Origin: Streptomyces galbus
GTDB taxonomy: Bacteria; Actinomycetota; Actinomycetes; Streptomycetales; Streptomycetaceae
Assembly (NCBI RefSeq): GCF_005280195.1
Contig: NZ_SZPR01000002.1
Coordinates: 1 to 64,000 of the forward strand
Length of the DNA: 64,000 bases
Direction: 5' to 3'
Below the pieces are notes generated by a model that worked only from the letters and a program-made list of their open reading frames with translations, did not search any database and was not told the DNA's origin. Within the stretch, counting starts at the first letter, position 1. Every line of letters begins with the position of its first letter. Positions 55,117-64,000 of this stretch are shown here, piece after piece. A program made the translations under genes and the position numbers.

Positions 55117-56453
55117 GCCGGTTCCGCCCCCGCCCCGTCGACCCCCGCGTGCTCCTTGTGCTGCTCGCCGGCCCGGGCGGCCGGGCCGACGGGCTCCACC
55201 AGCACGGTCACGATCTTGTTCCGGCGTCCGGCCGCCGTCTCGGCGGTCAGCCGCAGCTCGCGGCCGTCGGGCAGCTCCACGACGCTGGACGCCCCGGCGA
55301 TCGGCACCCGGCCCAGGGCCTTGGCGAGCAGGCCGCCGACGGTCTCCACGTCCTCGTCGTCGTACTCCTCCAGGCCGTACAGCTCGCCCAGGTCGGTGAT
55401 GTCGAGGCGGGCCGTGACGCGGTAACGGTCGTCGCCCAGCTCCTCCACGGGCGGCAGCTCCCGGTCGTACTCGTCGGTGATCTCGCCGACGATCTCCTCC
55501 AGGATGTCCTCGATGGTGACGATGCCGGCGGTGCCGCCGTACTCGTCGATCACCACCGCGACGTGGTTGCGCTCCTCTTGCATCTCGCGCAGCAGGTCGC
55601 CCGCGTTCTTGGTGTCGGGCACGAAGAACGCCGGCCGCATCGCCGTGGAGACCAGCTCGCTCTCCGCGTCCCGGCTGATGTGCGTCTTGCGGGCCAGGTC
55701 CTTCAGGTACACGATGCCGACGATGTCGTCCTCGCTCTCCCCGGTGACCGGGATGCGCGAGAAGCCCGAGCGCAGCGCGAGCGTCAGGGCCTGGCGGATC
55801 GTCTTGTAGCGCTCGATCACCACCAGGTCGGTGCGCGGCACCATCACCTCGCGCACCAGGGTGTCGCCCAGCTCGAAGACCGAGTGCACCATGCGGCGCT
55901 CCTCGTCCTCGATCAGCGACTCCTTCTCGGCGAGGTCGACCAGCGCCCGCAGTTCGGCCTCGGAGGCGAACGGGCCGCGGCGGAAGCCCTTGCCGGGGGT
56001 CAGGGCGTTGCCGATGAGGATCAGCAGCGAGGGGATCGGGCCCATCACCCGGGCCAGCGGCAGCAGCACGTACGCGGCGGCCGTCGCCGTGTTCAGCGGG
56101 TGCTGGCGGCCGATGGTGCGCGGGGAGACGCCCACGGCCACGTACGACACCAGGACCATGACGCCGATGGCGGCGAGCAGCGCCTGCCAGGTCGTGTCGA
56201 TGCCCCGCAGGCACGCGTAGGTGACGAGCGCGGCGGCCGCCATCTCGCAGGCGACGCGCACCAGCAGCGCCACGTTCAGGTAGCGGGTCGGGTCGGCGGC
56301 GATCTGGGCGAGCTTGGCGCTGCCCCGCCGGCCGGTGCGGACGGCTTCCTCGGCGCGGAAGCTGGACACGCGCGCGAGGCCCGCCTCCGCGCAGGCGGCG
56401 AGCCAGGCGACGACGACCAGGGCGATCGCGCCGGCGACGAGCTGGGGGCTCAT
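55113..56453 (-). CDS. CNNM/CorC-family hemolysin-like membrane protein
   Basis: The 446-residue protein has an N-terminal CNNM (DUF21) membrane domain with about four helices (residues 1-140), a CBS pair (about 200-320, [55 protein letters not shown]) and a C-terminal CorC/HlyC transporter-associated domain. Such proteins are linked to Mg2+ or Co2+ efflux. ATG 56453 overlaps the ybeY stop (ATGA). Confidence 0.93.
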   Translation of the reverse strand: MSPQLVAGAIALVVVAWLAACAEAGLARVSSFRAEEAVRTGRRGSAKLAQIAADPTRYLNVALLVRVACEMAAAALVTYACLRGIDTTWQALLAAIGVMVLVSYVAVGVSPRTIGRQHPLNTATAAAYVLLPLARVMGPIPSLLILIGNALTPGKGFRRGPFASEAELRALVDLAEKESLIEDEERRMVHSVFELGDTLVREVMVPRTDLVVIERYKTIRQALTLALRSGFSRIPVTGESEDDIVGIVYLKDLARKTHISRDAESELVSTAMRPAFFVPDTKNAGDLLREMQEERNHVAVVIDEYGGTAGIVTIEDILEEIVGEITDEYDRELPPVEELGDDRYRVTARLDITDLGELYGLEEYDDEDVETVGGLLAKALGRVPIAGASSVVELPDGRELRLTAETAAGRRNKIVTVLVEPVGPAARAGEQHKEHAGVDGAGAEPA

Positions 56454-56947
56454 GACACGGTCGGCGCGGGCGACGGGCCGGTCAGGCCCTTCTCGGCGCG
56501 CCAGCCGTCCACGATGGCCGCCTGCAGGCCGAACATCTCGGCCTTCTCGTCGGGCTCCTCGTGGTCGTACCCCAGCAGGTGCAGCACCCCGTGGACGGTG
56601 AGGAGCTGGAGCTCCTCGTCCATGGAGTGCTGCGTGGCGGCCTCGGCGCCCTGCCGGGCGGCGACCTCCGGGCACAGGACGATGTCGCCGAGGAGCCCCT
56701 GCGGGGGCTCGTCGTCGTCCTTGGACGGCGGGCGCAGCTCGTCCATCGGGAAGGACATCACGTCCGTCGGGCCCGGCAGGTCCATCCACTGCACGTGGAG
56801 CTGCTCCATGGCGTCGGCGTCCACGACGATCACCGAGAGCTCGGAGAGCGGGTGGATGCGCATCCGTGCGAGCGCGTAGCGGGCGATGTCGAGGATCGCC
56901 TGCTCGTCGACCTCGGTTCCGGACTCGTTGTTGACGTCGATCGACAT
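56450..56947 (-). CDS. ybeY: endoribonuclease YbeY (rRNA maturation)
   Basis: The 165-residue metallo-RNase has the His triad in [11 protein letters not shown] (His 119, 123, 129) and the [11 protein letters not shown] stretch of the family. It helps 16S rRNA 3' maturation and ribosome quality control. It lies between phoH (12 bp upstream) and corC (4-bp overlap). Confidence 0.95.
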   Translation of the reverse strand: MSIDVNNESGTEVDEQAILDIARYALARMRIHPLSELSVIVVDADAMEQLHVQWMDLPGPTDVMSFPMDELRPPSKDDDEPPQGLLGDIVLCPEVAARQGAEAATQHSMDEELQLLTVHGVLHLLGYDHEEPDEKAEMFGLQAAIVDGWRAEKGLTGPSPAPTVS

Positions 56948-56959
56948 GCCGTGCTGTGT

Positions 56960-58030
56960 CTACTTCCCCTTGTGCGCGGACTTCCCGCGGCCGCCCTTGT
57001 GCGCGCCGTTCTCCGTGCCGTGCTGGCTGTCGTACTGCTCGTACGCGTCGACGATACGGCCCACCAGCTTGTGCCGGACGACGTCGTGCGAGGACAGCCG
57101 GGCGAAGTGGACGTCGTCGACGCCCTCCAGGATCTCCTGCACCTGCCGCAGACCGGACTTGGTGCCGCTCGGCAGGTCGACCTGCGTCACGTCACCGGTG
57201 ATGACGATCTTGGAGTCGAAGCCGAGGCGGGTGAGGAACATCTTCATCTGCTCGGGGCTCGTGTTCTGGGCCTCGTCCAGGATGATGAAGGCGTCGTTGA
57301 GCGTGCGGCCGCGCATGTACGCCAGCGGGGCGACCTCGATCGTGCCCGCCGCCATCAGCCGCGGGATCGAGTCGGGGTCGATCATGTCGTGCAGGGCGTC
57401 GTAGAGCGGGCGCAGGTAGGGGTCGATCTTCTCGTAGAGCGTGCCCGGCAGGAAGCCGAGGCGCTCGCCGGCCTCGACCGCGGGGCGGGTCAGGATGATG
57501 CGGTTGACCTGCTTGGACTGCAGCGCCTGGACGGCCTTGGCCATCGCCAGGTACGTCTTGCCGGTGCCGGCGGGGCCGATGCCGAAGACGATCGTGTGGT
57601 GGTCGATCGCGTCGACGTACCGCTTCTGGTTGAGGGTCTTCGGGCGGATGGTGCGTCCCCGGGAGGACAGGATGTTCTGCGTGAGCACCTCGGCCGGGGT
57701 CTCCTGGCCGTCGTTGGTACCTGCCTCGCTCGCCCGCAGCATGGCGATCGACCGTTCCACTGCGTCCTCCGTCATCGGCTGCCCGGTGCGGAGCACCAGC
57801 ATCATCTCTTCGAACACGCGCGAGATGAGGGCGACGTCGACCGTGTCGCCGACCGCGCTGATCTCATTGCCCCGGACGTGGATGTCGGCCCCCGGGAAGG
57901 CCTTCTCGATCACGCGCAGGAGGGAGTCTCCGGATCCCAGCACGGTCACCATGGGGTGCTGGGCGGGAACGGTGAACTGCGCTCGCGCCTGCCCCTGCGC
58001 GGGGGTGTGAGCTGTGGGTGTCTGAGTCAT
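56960..58030 (-). CDS. phoH: PhoH-family ATPase
   Basis: The 356-residue protein has an N-terminal KH-like region ([20 protein letters not shown]) and a superfamily 1 ATPase core with Walker A GPAGTGKT (152-159), [17 protein letters not shown] and Walker [13 protein letters not shown]. Role in RNA metabolism is presumed from its constant pairing with ybeY. ATG 58030 gives the usual Streptomyces start; the ribosome site is weak. The C-tail is Lys/Gly/His-rich. Confidence 0.94.
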   Translation of the reverse strand: MTQTPTAHTPAQGQARAQFTVPAQHPMVTVLGSGDSLLRVIEKAFPGADIHVRGNEISAVGDTVDVALISRVFEEMMLVLRTGQPMTEDAVERSIAMLRASEAGTNDGQETPAEVLTQNILSSRGRTIRPKTLNQKRYVDAIDHHTIVFGIGPAGTGKTYLAMAKAVQALQSKQVNRIILTRPAVEAGERLGFLPGTLYEKIDPYLRPLYDALHDMIDPDSIPRLMAAGTIEVAPLAYMRGRTLNDAFIILDEAQNTSPEQMKMFLTRLGFDSKIVITGDVTQVDLPSGTKSGLRQVQEILEGVDDVHFARLSSHDVVRHKLVGRIVDAYEQYDSQHGTENGAHKGGRGKSAHKGK

Positions 58031-58120
58031 GGGCCGGCTCTGTAGGCCTTGCTCGTCCTCCTCGATACGGCACGCGCGCCACACGGGCGGCCTGGCGATT
58101 TCAAGGGTACGCCGGGCCAC

Positions 58121-58145
58121 CGACAACGCCGTAGGCGTTTTATCG
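58121..58145 (-). terminator. hairpin between the PfkB gene and phoH
   Basis: AACGCC-GTA-GGCGTT (58126-58140), extended by CCGA/TCGG with unpaired bases, stands downstream of the kinase and upstream of phoH. It could terminate the kinase transcript. Confidence 0.4.
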
Positions 58146-58186
58146 GTCCGGCCTCCGGGCCGACGAGGGACCGGCGTCCGACCCCC

Positions 58187-59329
58187 TCAGTTCGAACGGC
58201 CGAAGCCGATCGTCGGGACCGCGCGGCGCAGGGGCCAGGGCCTCGCCGCGTCCTCGGGGAGCAGCCGCTCCAGGAACGCGTACCGGCTCAGGGCCGCCCG
58301 GTCCTGGCCCTCGACCGACTGCACCTCGCGCCACCAGGTCGCGATCTCCGACCAGCCGGGCGCCGACAGCGAGCCGCCGAACTCCTGCACCGACAGCGCG
58401 GCCACCAGCCCGGCGAAGGCGAGCCGGTCCGCCAGCGGCCAGCCGGCGAGCGAGCCGGTGACGAACCCGGCCACGAACACGTCCCCGGCGCCGGTGGGGT
58501 CGAGGGCCTCCACGGCGATCGCGGGCACCTCGGCCGTCTCCCCCGTCCGCCGGTCCACCGCGTACGCGCCCTCCGCGCCCAGCGTGACCACCGCGACCGG
58601 CACGTGCTCGGTCAGGGCGTGCGCGGCGGCGCGCGGGGAGTCGGTGCGGGTGTAGCGCATGGCCTCCTCGGCGTTGGGCAGGAACGCCTCGCAGTGGGCG
58701 AGGTCGGACAGGCCGGCCAGGTCCCACGCGCCCGTGTCGTCCCAGCCGACGTCGCCGAAGATCCGGGTGCCCCGGGCGGCGGCCTGCGCGATCCAGGTGG
58801 CCGGCCGGCCCGGCACCAGGGAGGCGACCGCGGCCCGCGCGCGGGGCGGGCAGTCGGGGGCGGGCTCCTCGGGCGGCGGCTCGTGGCCGTGGGAGACCAT
58901 CGTGCGCTCCCCCTCGTACGCCATGGACACGGTGACCGGCGAGTGCCAGCCGGGCACGCTGCGCGACGGGGTCAGGTCGATGCCCTCGCCCTGTGCGAGG
59001 GCGTCCCAGCAGTACTCGCCGTAGTGGTCGTCGCCGAAGGCCGCCGCGAGACTGGTGCGCAGGCCGAGGCGGGCCAGCGCGGTGGCCATGTTGGCGACCC
59101 CGCCGGGACTGGAGCCCATGCCGCGCGCCCAGGACTCGGTGCCGCGCACCGGCGCGGAGTCCAGGCCGGTGAAGACGATGTCGAGGAAGACGGTGCCCGT
59201 GAGGTACACGTCCCACGGGGGGTCGCCGGGCGCGCGCAGGGCGGCCAGGGGATCGACGTGGGCCTGGCGGTGCGGGCCCTCGGTGAGGGGCGACGGTCCC
59301 TTTCCGTGGGACGGGCCGGACGCGGTCAC
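58187..59329 (-). CDS. PfkB-family carbohydrate kinase
   Basis: The 380-residue ribokinase-type protein shows FLDIVFTGL, the sugar-binding GGVANMATALARLGL and the catalytic DPTGAGDVFVAGFV (about 277-290). A Pro/Glu-rich stretch at 150-163 is an insertion. GTG 59329 follows GGGAG. It lies 114 bp downstream of the glucarate genes on the same strand and might act in the same or a separate sugar pathway. Substrate unknown. Confidence 0.9.
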   Translation of the reverse strand: MTASGPSHGKGPSPLTEGPHRQAHVDPLAALRAPGDPPWDVYLTGTVFLDIVFTGLDSAPVRGTESWARGMGSSPGGVANMATALARLGLRTSLAAAFGDDHYGEYCWDALAQGEGIDLTPSRSVPGWHSPVTVSMAYEGERTMVSHGHEPPPEEPAPDCPPRARAAVASLVPGRPATWIAQAAARGTRIFGDVGWDDTGAWDLAGLSDLAHCEAFLPNAEEAMRYTRTDSPRAAAHALTEHVPVAVVTLGAEGAYAVDRRTGETAEVPAIAVEALDPTGAGDVFVAGFVTGSLAGWPLADRLAFAGLVAALSVQEFGGSLSAPGWSEIATWWREVQSVEGQDRAALSRYAFLERLLPEDAARPWPLRRAVPTIGFGRSN

Positions 59330-59443
59330 GGTGCACTCCCTGACATGGTGCGGATCAGGCCAGTGTGCACCACCCCACCGGCAGCCGGGCGGTGCTCGCG
59401 CCCCGGGCGCCCGTCACGTCCGGCGGCCCGTGCCGCGCCGCGT

Positions 59444-60733
59444 TCACCAGCGGGGCACGGCCGGTGTGACCCACCGCGGGTCGGCGACGCGCAGGGCCGC
59501 CGCGTCGTCCCGGTCGCGCAGCCGGCCGTCGTCCTCCAGCCACCGCCGGTGCAGGAACGCCAGCCGCTCCCGGTCGAGTTCGACGCCGAGGCCGGGTCCG
59601 TCGGGCACCGCGACCCGGCCGCCGCTGATCGGGACGCGTGCGGTGAGGACGTCCTCGGACTGCCAGGGGTAGTGGGTGTCGCAGGCGTGGTGGAGGTTCG
59701 GCACGGTGGACGCGACGTGGGTCATCGCGGCCAGGCTGATCCCGAGGTGGGTGTTGGAGTGCATGGACACCCCGACGCCGAAGGCGGCGCACAGCGCGGC
59801 CAGGTGCTGGGTGGCGCGCAGGCCGCCCCAGTAGTGGTGGTCGGACAGGACGACCTGGACGGCGTCGCGGGTGAACGCCTCCTCGATCTCGGCGAACGTC
59901 GTCACGCACATGTTGGTGGCGAGCGGCACGTCGGTCCCGGCGGCGACCTCGGCCATGGCCGGGGTGCCGAGCGCGGGGTCCTCCAGGTACTCCAGGAGAC
60001 CGCCGACCTCCTCGGCGACCTTCAGCGAGGTCGCCACCGACCAGGCCCCGTTGGGGTCCAGGCGCAGGGGGTGTCCGGGGAAGGCCGCGGCGAGGGCGCG
60101 GACCGCGGCGACCTCCTCGTCGGGCGGGAACACGCCGCCCTTGAGCTTGAAGGAGGTGAAGCCGTAGCGCTCGGTGAACCGGCGGGCCTGCGCGACGATC
60201 CCGGCCGGGTCCAGGGCGGCGCCCCAGTCGTCCTTCTCGGCGGGCACGCCCTCGGGGTGCTCCGCCCACTTGTAGAACAGGTAGGCGCTGTACTCGACGC
60301 TGTCGCGCACCTTGCCGCCGAGCAGTGCGTGCACGGGCAGCCCGAGCGCCTTGCCGAGGGCGTCCAGGCAGGCCACCTCGAAGGCGGAGACGACGGACAG
60401 GCGCAGCTTGTCGGCGGTCTGGACGCCGCGCAGCCCGCCGACGTCGACCTGTCCCGAGACCCGGGAGGCGTCCACGGCGACCTCGTCGGCGAGGGCGGAC
60501 AGCGCGTTGAGGTCGCTGACCTGACGCCCCTTCAGCTTCTGCGCGAACGGCCGGGCCAGCTCGAGGTACTTGGTGTCGCCGTAGGTCTCGCCGACCCCGG
60601 TGGTCCCGTCGGCGGTGACGACCTCGACGACGAGCCGGGGGGTGTACGGCTGGTGCACGCCCTGGGTGTTGAGCAGGGGCGGGTCGGCGACGAGGATCGG
60701 GGTGAGGATCACGTCGGTGACGGTGAGGTTCAC
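59444..60733 (-). CDS. gudD: glucarate dehydratase (enolase superfamily)
   Basis: Converts D-glucarate to 5-keto-4-deoxyglucarate. The 429-residue protein has the superfamily layout with the KxK motif in TSFKLKGG (Lys 196/198), the metal Asp in RLDPNGAWS, and the His segment MHSNTHLGIS, which fits glucarate dehydratase. N-terminal capping domain residues are also typical (GVGETYGDT). GTG 60733 overlaps the kdgD stop (GTGA). The pair forms one pathway; the IclR gene is divergent. Confidence 0.9.
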   Translation of the reverse strand: MNLTVTDVILTPILVADPPLLNTQGVHQPYTPRLVVEVVTADGTTGVGETYGDTKYLELARPFAQKLKGRQVSDLNALSALADEVAVDASRVSGQVDVGGLRGVQTADKLRLSVVSAFEVACLDALGKALGLPVHALLGGKVRDSVEYSAYLFYKWAEHPEGVPAEKDDWGAALDPAGIVAQARRFTERYGFTSFKLKGGVFPPDEEVAAVRALAAAFPGHPLRLDPNGAWSVATSLKVAEEVGGLLEYLEDPALGTPAMAEVAAGTDVPLATNMCVTTFAEIEEAFTRDAVQVVLSDHHYWGGLRATQHLAALCAAFGVGVSMHSNTHLGISLAAMTHVASTVPNLHHACDTHYPWQSEDVLTARVPISGGRVAVPDGPGLGVELDRERLAFLHRRWLEDDGRLRDRDDAAALRVADPRWVTPAVPRW

Positions 60734-61668
60734 AGGGCGGCTCCCACGAGGTCGAGTCCGGCGGCGAGCAGGGTCCGCAGGTCGGCCAGGTCGGCCGCCG
60801 ACGGGTCGGTGAGCGGGGCGCGCACGGGCCCGACCGGACGGCCGCGCAGCCGGGCCGCGGCCTTCACCAGGGACACGGCGTACCCCGGTGCCCGGTCGCG
60901 GAGTTCGACGAACGGGACGTAGAAGGCGCGCAGCAGCTTGTCCACGGTGCCGTCGTCGCCGTCGCGCAGGGCGGCGAAGAAGGCGTTCGCGATCTCGGGC
61001 GCGAAGGCGTGGACGGCGGAGGAGTAGGCGCTCACGCCGACGGCGGCGTAGGCGCGGGCCTGGACCTCGGCGGTGGCGGCGCCGTTGAAGAACAGGAAGC
61101 CCTCGGGGGCGGCGAGGGTGAGCCGCTGGAGGCGGTCGAGGTCGCTGTGGCCGTCCTTGAGGCCGATCACGGACGGGATCCGCGTGAGGCGCCGGAACGC
61201 GGCGAGGGAGTAGTCGACCTGGCCGCGCTGGTAGACGACCAAGGGGAGCCGGGTGCGGGCGGCGAGCTGTTCGAGCTGGGCGACCAGGCCCTCCTGCGGT
61301 GCGGCGACGAGGTAGTGGGGCAGGACGAGCAGCGCGTCCGCGCCGGCGTCCTCGGCCTGGCGCGCGAACCGGACGGCCTGCGCCCAGCCGTACCCGACGC
61401 CGGCCACGACGGGCACCCGGCCCGCCGCCTCCCCGACGGCGATCTCGACGACCCGCCGGTACTCGTCCTCGTCCAGGGCGTGGAACTCCCCGGTGCCGCA
61501 GGCCGGGAACAGGGCGCCGGGGGCGGCCGCGAGCCGGTCGGCGACATGGGCGCGGAAGCCGTCCGGGTCGAGTGAGCCGTCCTCGCGGAAGCTGGTGAGC
61601 GGGAACGACAGCACCCCGCGCGCCATGCCCTCCCGCAGCCGCCGGGCCGTGTCGGTGTCGGGACTCAC
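60730..61668 (-). CDS. kdgD: 5-dehydro-4-deoxyglucarate dehydratase
   Basis: Converts 5-keto-4-deoxyglucarate to 2,5-dioxopentanoate with loss of water and CO2. The 312-residue DapA-family protein has LSFPLTSFREDGSLDPDGFR, the ALFPACGTGEFHAL phosphate/carboxylate loop, Tyr 146 in VVYQRGQ and the Schiff-base Lys 171 in GLKDGHSDL, the KDG dehydratase version. It is upstream of and overlaps gudD; together they feed glucarate to 2-oxoglutarate. Confidence 0.92.
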   Translation of the reverse strand: MSPDTDTARRLREGMARGVLSFPLTSFREDGSLDPDGFRAHVADRLAAAPGALFPACGTGEFHALDEDEYRRVVEIAVGEAAGRVPVVAGVGYGWAQAVRFARQAEDAGADALLVLPHYLVAAPQEGLVAQLEQLAARTRLPLVVYQRGQVDYSLAAFRRLTRIPSVIGLKDGHSDLDRLQRLTLAAPEGFLFFNGAATAEVQARAYAAVGVSAYSSAVHAFAPEIANAFFAALRDGDDGTVDKLLRAFYVPFVELRDRAPGYAVSLVKAAARLRGRPVGPVRAPLTDPSAADLADLRTLLAAGLDLVGAAL

Positions 61669-61700
61669 CCTCGCTCATCTCCCCATGTAGACGTCATCCA

Positions 61701-61725
61701 CGTACGAGAATGAAGGTTAGATACG
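61701..61725. promoter_or_regulatory. AT-rich divergent promoter, kdgD / iclR, weak inverted repeat
   Basis: CGTA (61701-61704) and TACG (61722-61725) are the ends of a 25-bp imperfect inverted repeat in a stretch less GC-rich than the genes around it. It could be an IclR site. Separately, TACGAT (61780-61785) ends six bases before the iclR ATG, suggesting a leaderless transcript. Confidence 0.35.
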
Positions 61726-61791
61726 CGAACGACACCCGTCAATGGCCCCCGCCGGGGCCGGCGGCCCCGGCCGCCCGCTTACGATCGGCGC

Positions 61792-62589
61792 ATGGTGGAG
61801 ACAGACGGCGGCACGGGCGGCGTCCGTGAGGTGAAGTCCGCCGCGCGCACGGTCGAGCTGCTGGAACTGCTCGCCGAGCGCGGCGACCGCCCGGCCCGGC
61901 TGCAGGAGCTGGCCGACGAGCTGGGCGTGCCGCGCAGCTCGATGTACGCGCTGCTGCAGACGCTCGCCGCCCGCGGCTGGGTGCGCACCGACGTCACCGG
62001 CTCGCTGTACGGCATCGGCATCCGCGCCCTGCTCACCGGCACCGGCTACCTGGACTCCGACCCGCGCGTGCGCGCCGCGCGCCCGTACCTGGACGAGGCG
62101 TCCGACGCGCTCGGCGAGACGATCCACCTGGGGCGCCTGGACGGCCGGGACGTGGCCTACCTGGCGACCCGGGAGTCGCACGCGTACCTGAGGACGATCA
62201 GCAGGGTCGGACGGCGCCTGCCCGCCCACGCGGGCGCGCTGGGCAAGGCACTGCTCGCGGAACGCCCGGACGCCGAGCTGCCCGCGGGGCCGTACGCGGC
62301 GCTCACCCCGAACACGCACACCACCCGGGAGTCACTGGCCGCCGACCTCGCTGCGACGCGCGCCCGCGGCCACTCGGTCGACCGCGAGGAGGGCGTCCCG
62401 GGGCTGGTCGGCTTCGGCTTCGCGCTGCGCTACGACAGTCCGGCGCGGGACGCGATCAGTTGCTCGGTGCCGGTGGCGCGGCTCTCGCCGGAGCACGAGG
62501 CGCGGATCGTGGCCGTCATGGCGGAGACCAGGGCGAAGATCGAGGCGACGGCCACGGCACCCCCGGGCGGCACCGTGCAGTGGAGGTAG
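61792..62589 (+). CDS. IclR-family regulator
   Basis: The 265-residue protein has the N-terminal winged helix (VKSAARTVELLELLAERGDR, LADELGVPRSSMYALLQTL) and the GAF-like effector domain with RLPAHAGALGKALLAE and VPGLVGFGFALRY. Divergent from kdgD-gudD, it is very likely their pathway regulator, responding to glucarate or a product. Confidence 0.92.
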   Translation: MVETDGGTGGVREVKSAARTVELLELLAERGDRPARLQELADELGVPRSSMYALLQTLAARGWVRTDVTGSLYGIGIRALLTGTGYLDSDPRVRAARPYLDEASDALGETIHLGRLDGRDVAYLATRESHAYLRTISRVGRRLPAHAGALGKALLAERPDAELPAGPYAALTPNTHTTRESLAADLAATRARGHSVDREEGVPGLVGFGFALRYDSPARDAISCSVPVARLSPEHEARIVAVMAETRAKIEATATAPPGGTVQWR

Positions 62590-62617
62590 CCGGCGCCGCG
62601 GCGGCCCCGGGGACGCG

Positions 62618-63607
62618 TCAGAAGCGGTACGCCTCCACCTCGGCGAGGTACCGCGCCCTGCGCTCCTCGTCGTCGTCCAGGAACGACGCGAGGAAGGAGT
62701 TGCGGGCCAGCTCGCGCAGCCGCTCCTCGTCCAGCCCGAGGGTCCGGCGGACCGCGTCGAGGGTGTCGCCGGCGTAGCCGCCGAAGTAGGCGGGGTCGTC
62801 GGAGTTGACCGTGCACAGCAGGCCGGCGTCGAGCATGGCGGGCAGCGGGTGGTCGGCGAGGGTGTCGACCGCGCGCAGGCGGACGTTGGACAGCGGGCAC
62901 AGGGTGAGCGGGACGCGCTCCCGCACCAGCCGCTCGACCAGCGCGGGGTCCTCCAGGCAGCGCAGGCCGTGGTCGACGCGCTCGACGCCGAGCACGTCGA
63001 GGGCCTCGGTGATGTACGCGGGCGGCCCCTCCTCACCCGCGTGGGCGACACGCCGCAGCCCGAGCGCGGCGGCGGCCTCGTACACCTCGCGGAACTTCGC
63101 CGGCGGGTGCCCGACCTCCGCCGAGTCCAGGCCGACGCCGGTGATCCGGTCCAGGTACGGCTCGGCCGCCTGCAGGGTCGCCAGGGCCGAGTCGGCGGAC
63201 TCGTCGCGCAGGAAGCACATGATCAGCCGGGTGGAGACGCCGTGCCGTTCCTCGCTGCGGCCGAGGGCCCGCCACAGCCCCTCGATGACCGTGCCGAGCT
63301 CCACCCCGCGCTGGGTGTGCGCCTGCGGGTCGAAGAAGATCTCCGCGTGCCGCACGCCCTGCGCGGCGGCGCGGGCCAGGTAGGCGTCGGCGAGGTCGGC
63401 GAAGTCCTGCTCGGTGCGCAGGACGTCCATCAGCGCGTAGTAGAGGTCCAGGAAGGACTGCAGGTCCTGGAAGTCGTACGCCCGGCGCAGGGCGTCGGTG
63501 TCGGCGTGGGGCAGGGTCACCCCGTTGCGCGCGGCCAGCGCGAAGGCCAGCTCCGGCTCCATGGTGCCTTCGATGTGCAGGTGCAGTTCGGCGATCGGCA
63601 GAGGCAT
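62618..63607 (-). CDS. add: adenosine deaminase
   Basis: Zinc hydrolase converting adenosine to inosine, or a related nucleobase or aminofutalosine substrate. The 329-residue protein has ELHLHIEGTMEPE (zinc His pair), HAGEEGPPAYI (catalytic Glu region), VDHGLRC and CTVNSDDPAYFGG (metal Asp and substrate Asp). ATG 63607 gives the common family N-terminus; GTG 63643 is an alternative that would overlap the rnz stop by GTGA and imply coupling. Confidence 0.92.
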   Translation of the reverse strand: MPLPIAELHLHIEGTMEPELAFALAARNGVTLPHADTDALRRAYDFQDLQSFLDLYYALMDVLRTEQDFADLADAYLARAAAQGVRHAEIFFDPQAHTQRGVELGTVIEGLWRALGRSEERHGVSTRLIMCFLRDESADSALATLQAAEPYLDRITGVGLDSAEVGHPPAKFREVYEAAAALGLRRVAHAGEEGPPAYITEALDVLGVERVDHGLRCLEDPALVERLVRERVPLTLCPLSNVRLRAVDTLADHPLPAMLDAGLLCTVNSDDPAYFGGYAGDTLDAVRRTLGLDEERLRELARNSFLASFLDDDEERRARYLAEVEAYRF

Positions 63608-63639
63608 CAAAGCATCGTACGGCCCGTTCACCGTCGATT

Positions 63640-64000
63640 TCACCGTCGCTTGGGGAGCGGCACCCGGAGCAGGTCGTGGGCCACGGTCAGCTCGCCCTCG
63701 AACCCGGCGGCGCGGGCCTGCCGCTCGAACTCGTCAGGGTCGGAGTAGCGCTGGCTGAAGTGCGTCAGCACCAGGTGCCGCACCCCCGCGTCGCGCGCCA
63801 CCGCCGCGGCCTGGCCGGCCGTCAGGTGGCCGTGCTCGACGGCGAGCCGTTCGTCCTCGTCGAGGAAGGTCGACTCGATGACCAGCAGGTCGCAGTCCTC
63901 GGCGAGCGCGTGCACCCCGTCGCACAGCCGGGTGTCCATGATGAACGCGAACCGCTGCCCGCGCCGCACCTCGCTGACGTCCTCCAGCCGGACGTCCCCG
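63640..64000 (-). CDS. rnz: ribonuclease Z, C-terminal part (cut by window edge)
   Basis: The frame is open from base 64000. Visible are [59 protein letters not shown] with the metal-binding His and the C-terminal YSDPDEF, as in RNase Z, which cuts tRNA 3' trailers. The N-terminal metal motif lies outside the window. It ends where adenosine deaminase may begin. Confidence 0.92.
   Translation of the reverse strand, partial: GDVRLEDVSEVRRGQRFAFIMDTRLCDGVHALAEDCDLLVIESTFLDEDERLAVEHGHLTAGQAAAVARDAGVRHLVLTHFSQRYSDPDEFERQARAAGFEGELTVAHDLLRVPLPKRR

Overview
The window is about 64 kb of high-GC DNA with GTG starts, purine-rich Shine-Dalgarno sites and many stop/start overlaps (GTGA, ATGA). Gene content and order (glyS beside a zinc-uptake operon and zur, uppS-recO, leuA with a leader peptide, phoH-ybeY-corC, era, several MmyB-type XRE regulators) point to a Streptomyces chromosome, in the core region that corresponds in my recollection to about SCO2494-SCO2550 of S. 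coelicolor. No IS element, CRISPR array, tRNA or rRNA was seen. Both ends cut genes: an RHS-repeat protein on the left and ribonuclease Z on the right.

Left third (1-28.4 kb): the tail of an RHS protein with three tiny membrane proteins; ppdK behind a palindrome-rich 0.5-kb upstream region; an oligosaccharide group (ROK regulator, MGH1-like glycosidase, glycogen-debranching-type enzyme); a sulfatase-fold membrane transferase; dus; two DHA2-type exporters, one divergent from an XRE regulator; a SUKH-domain protein; an aldo/keto reductase-TetR operon with a visible operator; zur-znuB-znuC-znuA with a Zur box; glyS, uppS, recO and a third MFS gene.

Middle (28.5-46.8 kb): two tandem flavin halogenase-like genes; then the most interesting unit, a six-gene minus-strand cluster made of a SAM methyltransferase, a large helical protein, a ParA/MinD-like variant P-loop ATPase, two proteins of unknown fold and a two-TM membrane protein (the SCO2521-SCO2525 families plus a neighbour). 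A GNAT acetyltransferase lies divergently. After it come a CX5R phosphatase-like protein, an ECF sigma factor coupled to a single-TM protein, a DapA/NanA-type aldolase facing a GH33 sialidase, a zinc-ribbon/TerB-like protein, and leuA with its leuL leader peptide.

Right third (46.8-64 kb): a protealysin-like M4 protease followed by its emfourin-type inhibitor; a GH1 glucosidase; an NAD epimerase divergent from a second XRE regulator; era; an amtB-glnK pair preceded by GlnR-type half-sites and not followed by glnD; a deaminase-fold protein without zinc ligands; yjbR, corC, ybeY and phoH as one overlapping operon; a PfkB kinase; a glucarate catabolic pair (gudD, kdgD) divergent from an IclR regulator; adenosine deaminase; and rnz. 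Several genes (MFS at 12680, znuA, the methyltransferase at 38765, the glucosidase, iclR) lack a Shine-Dalgarno site and have a -10-like hexamer 5-8 nt before the start codon, suggesting leaderless mRNAs.
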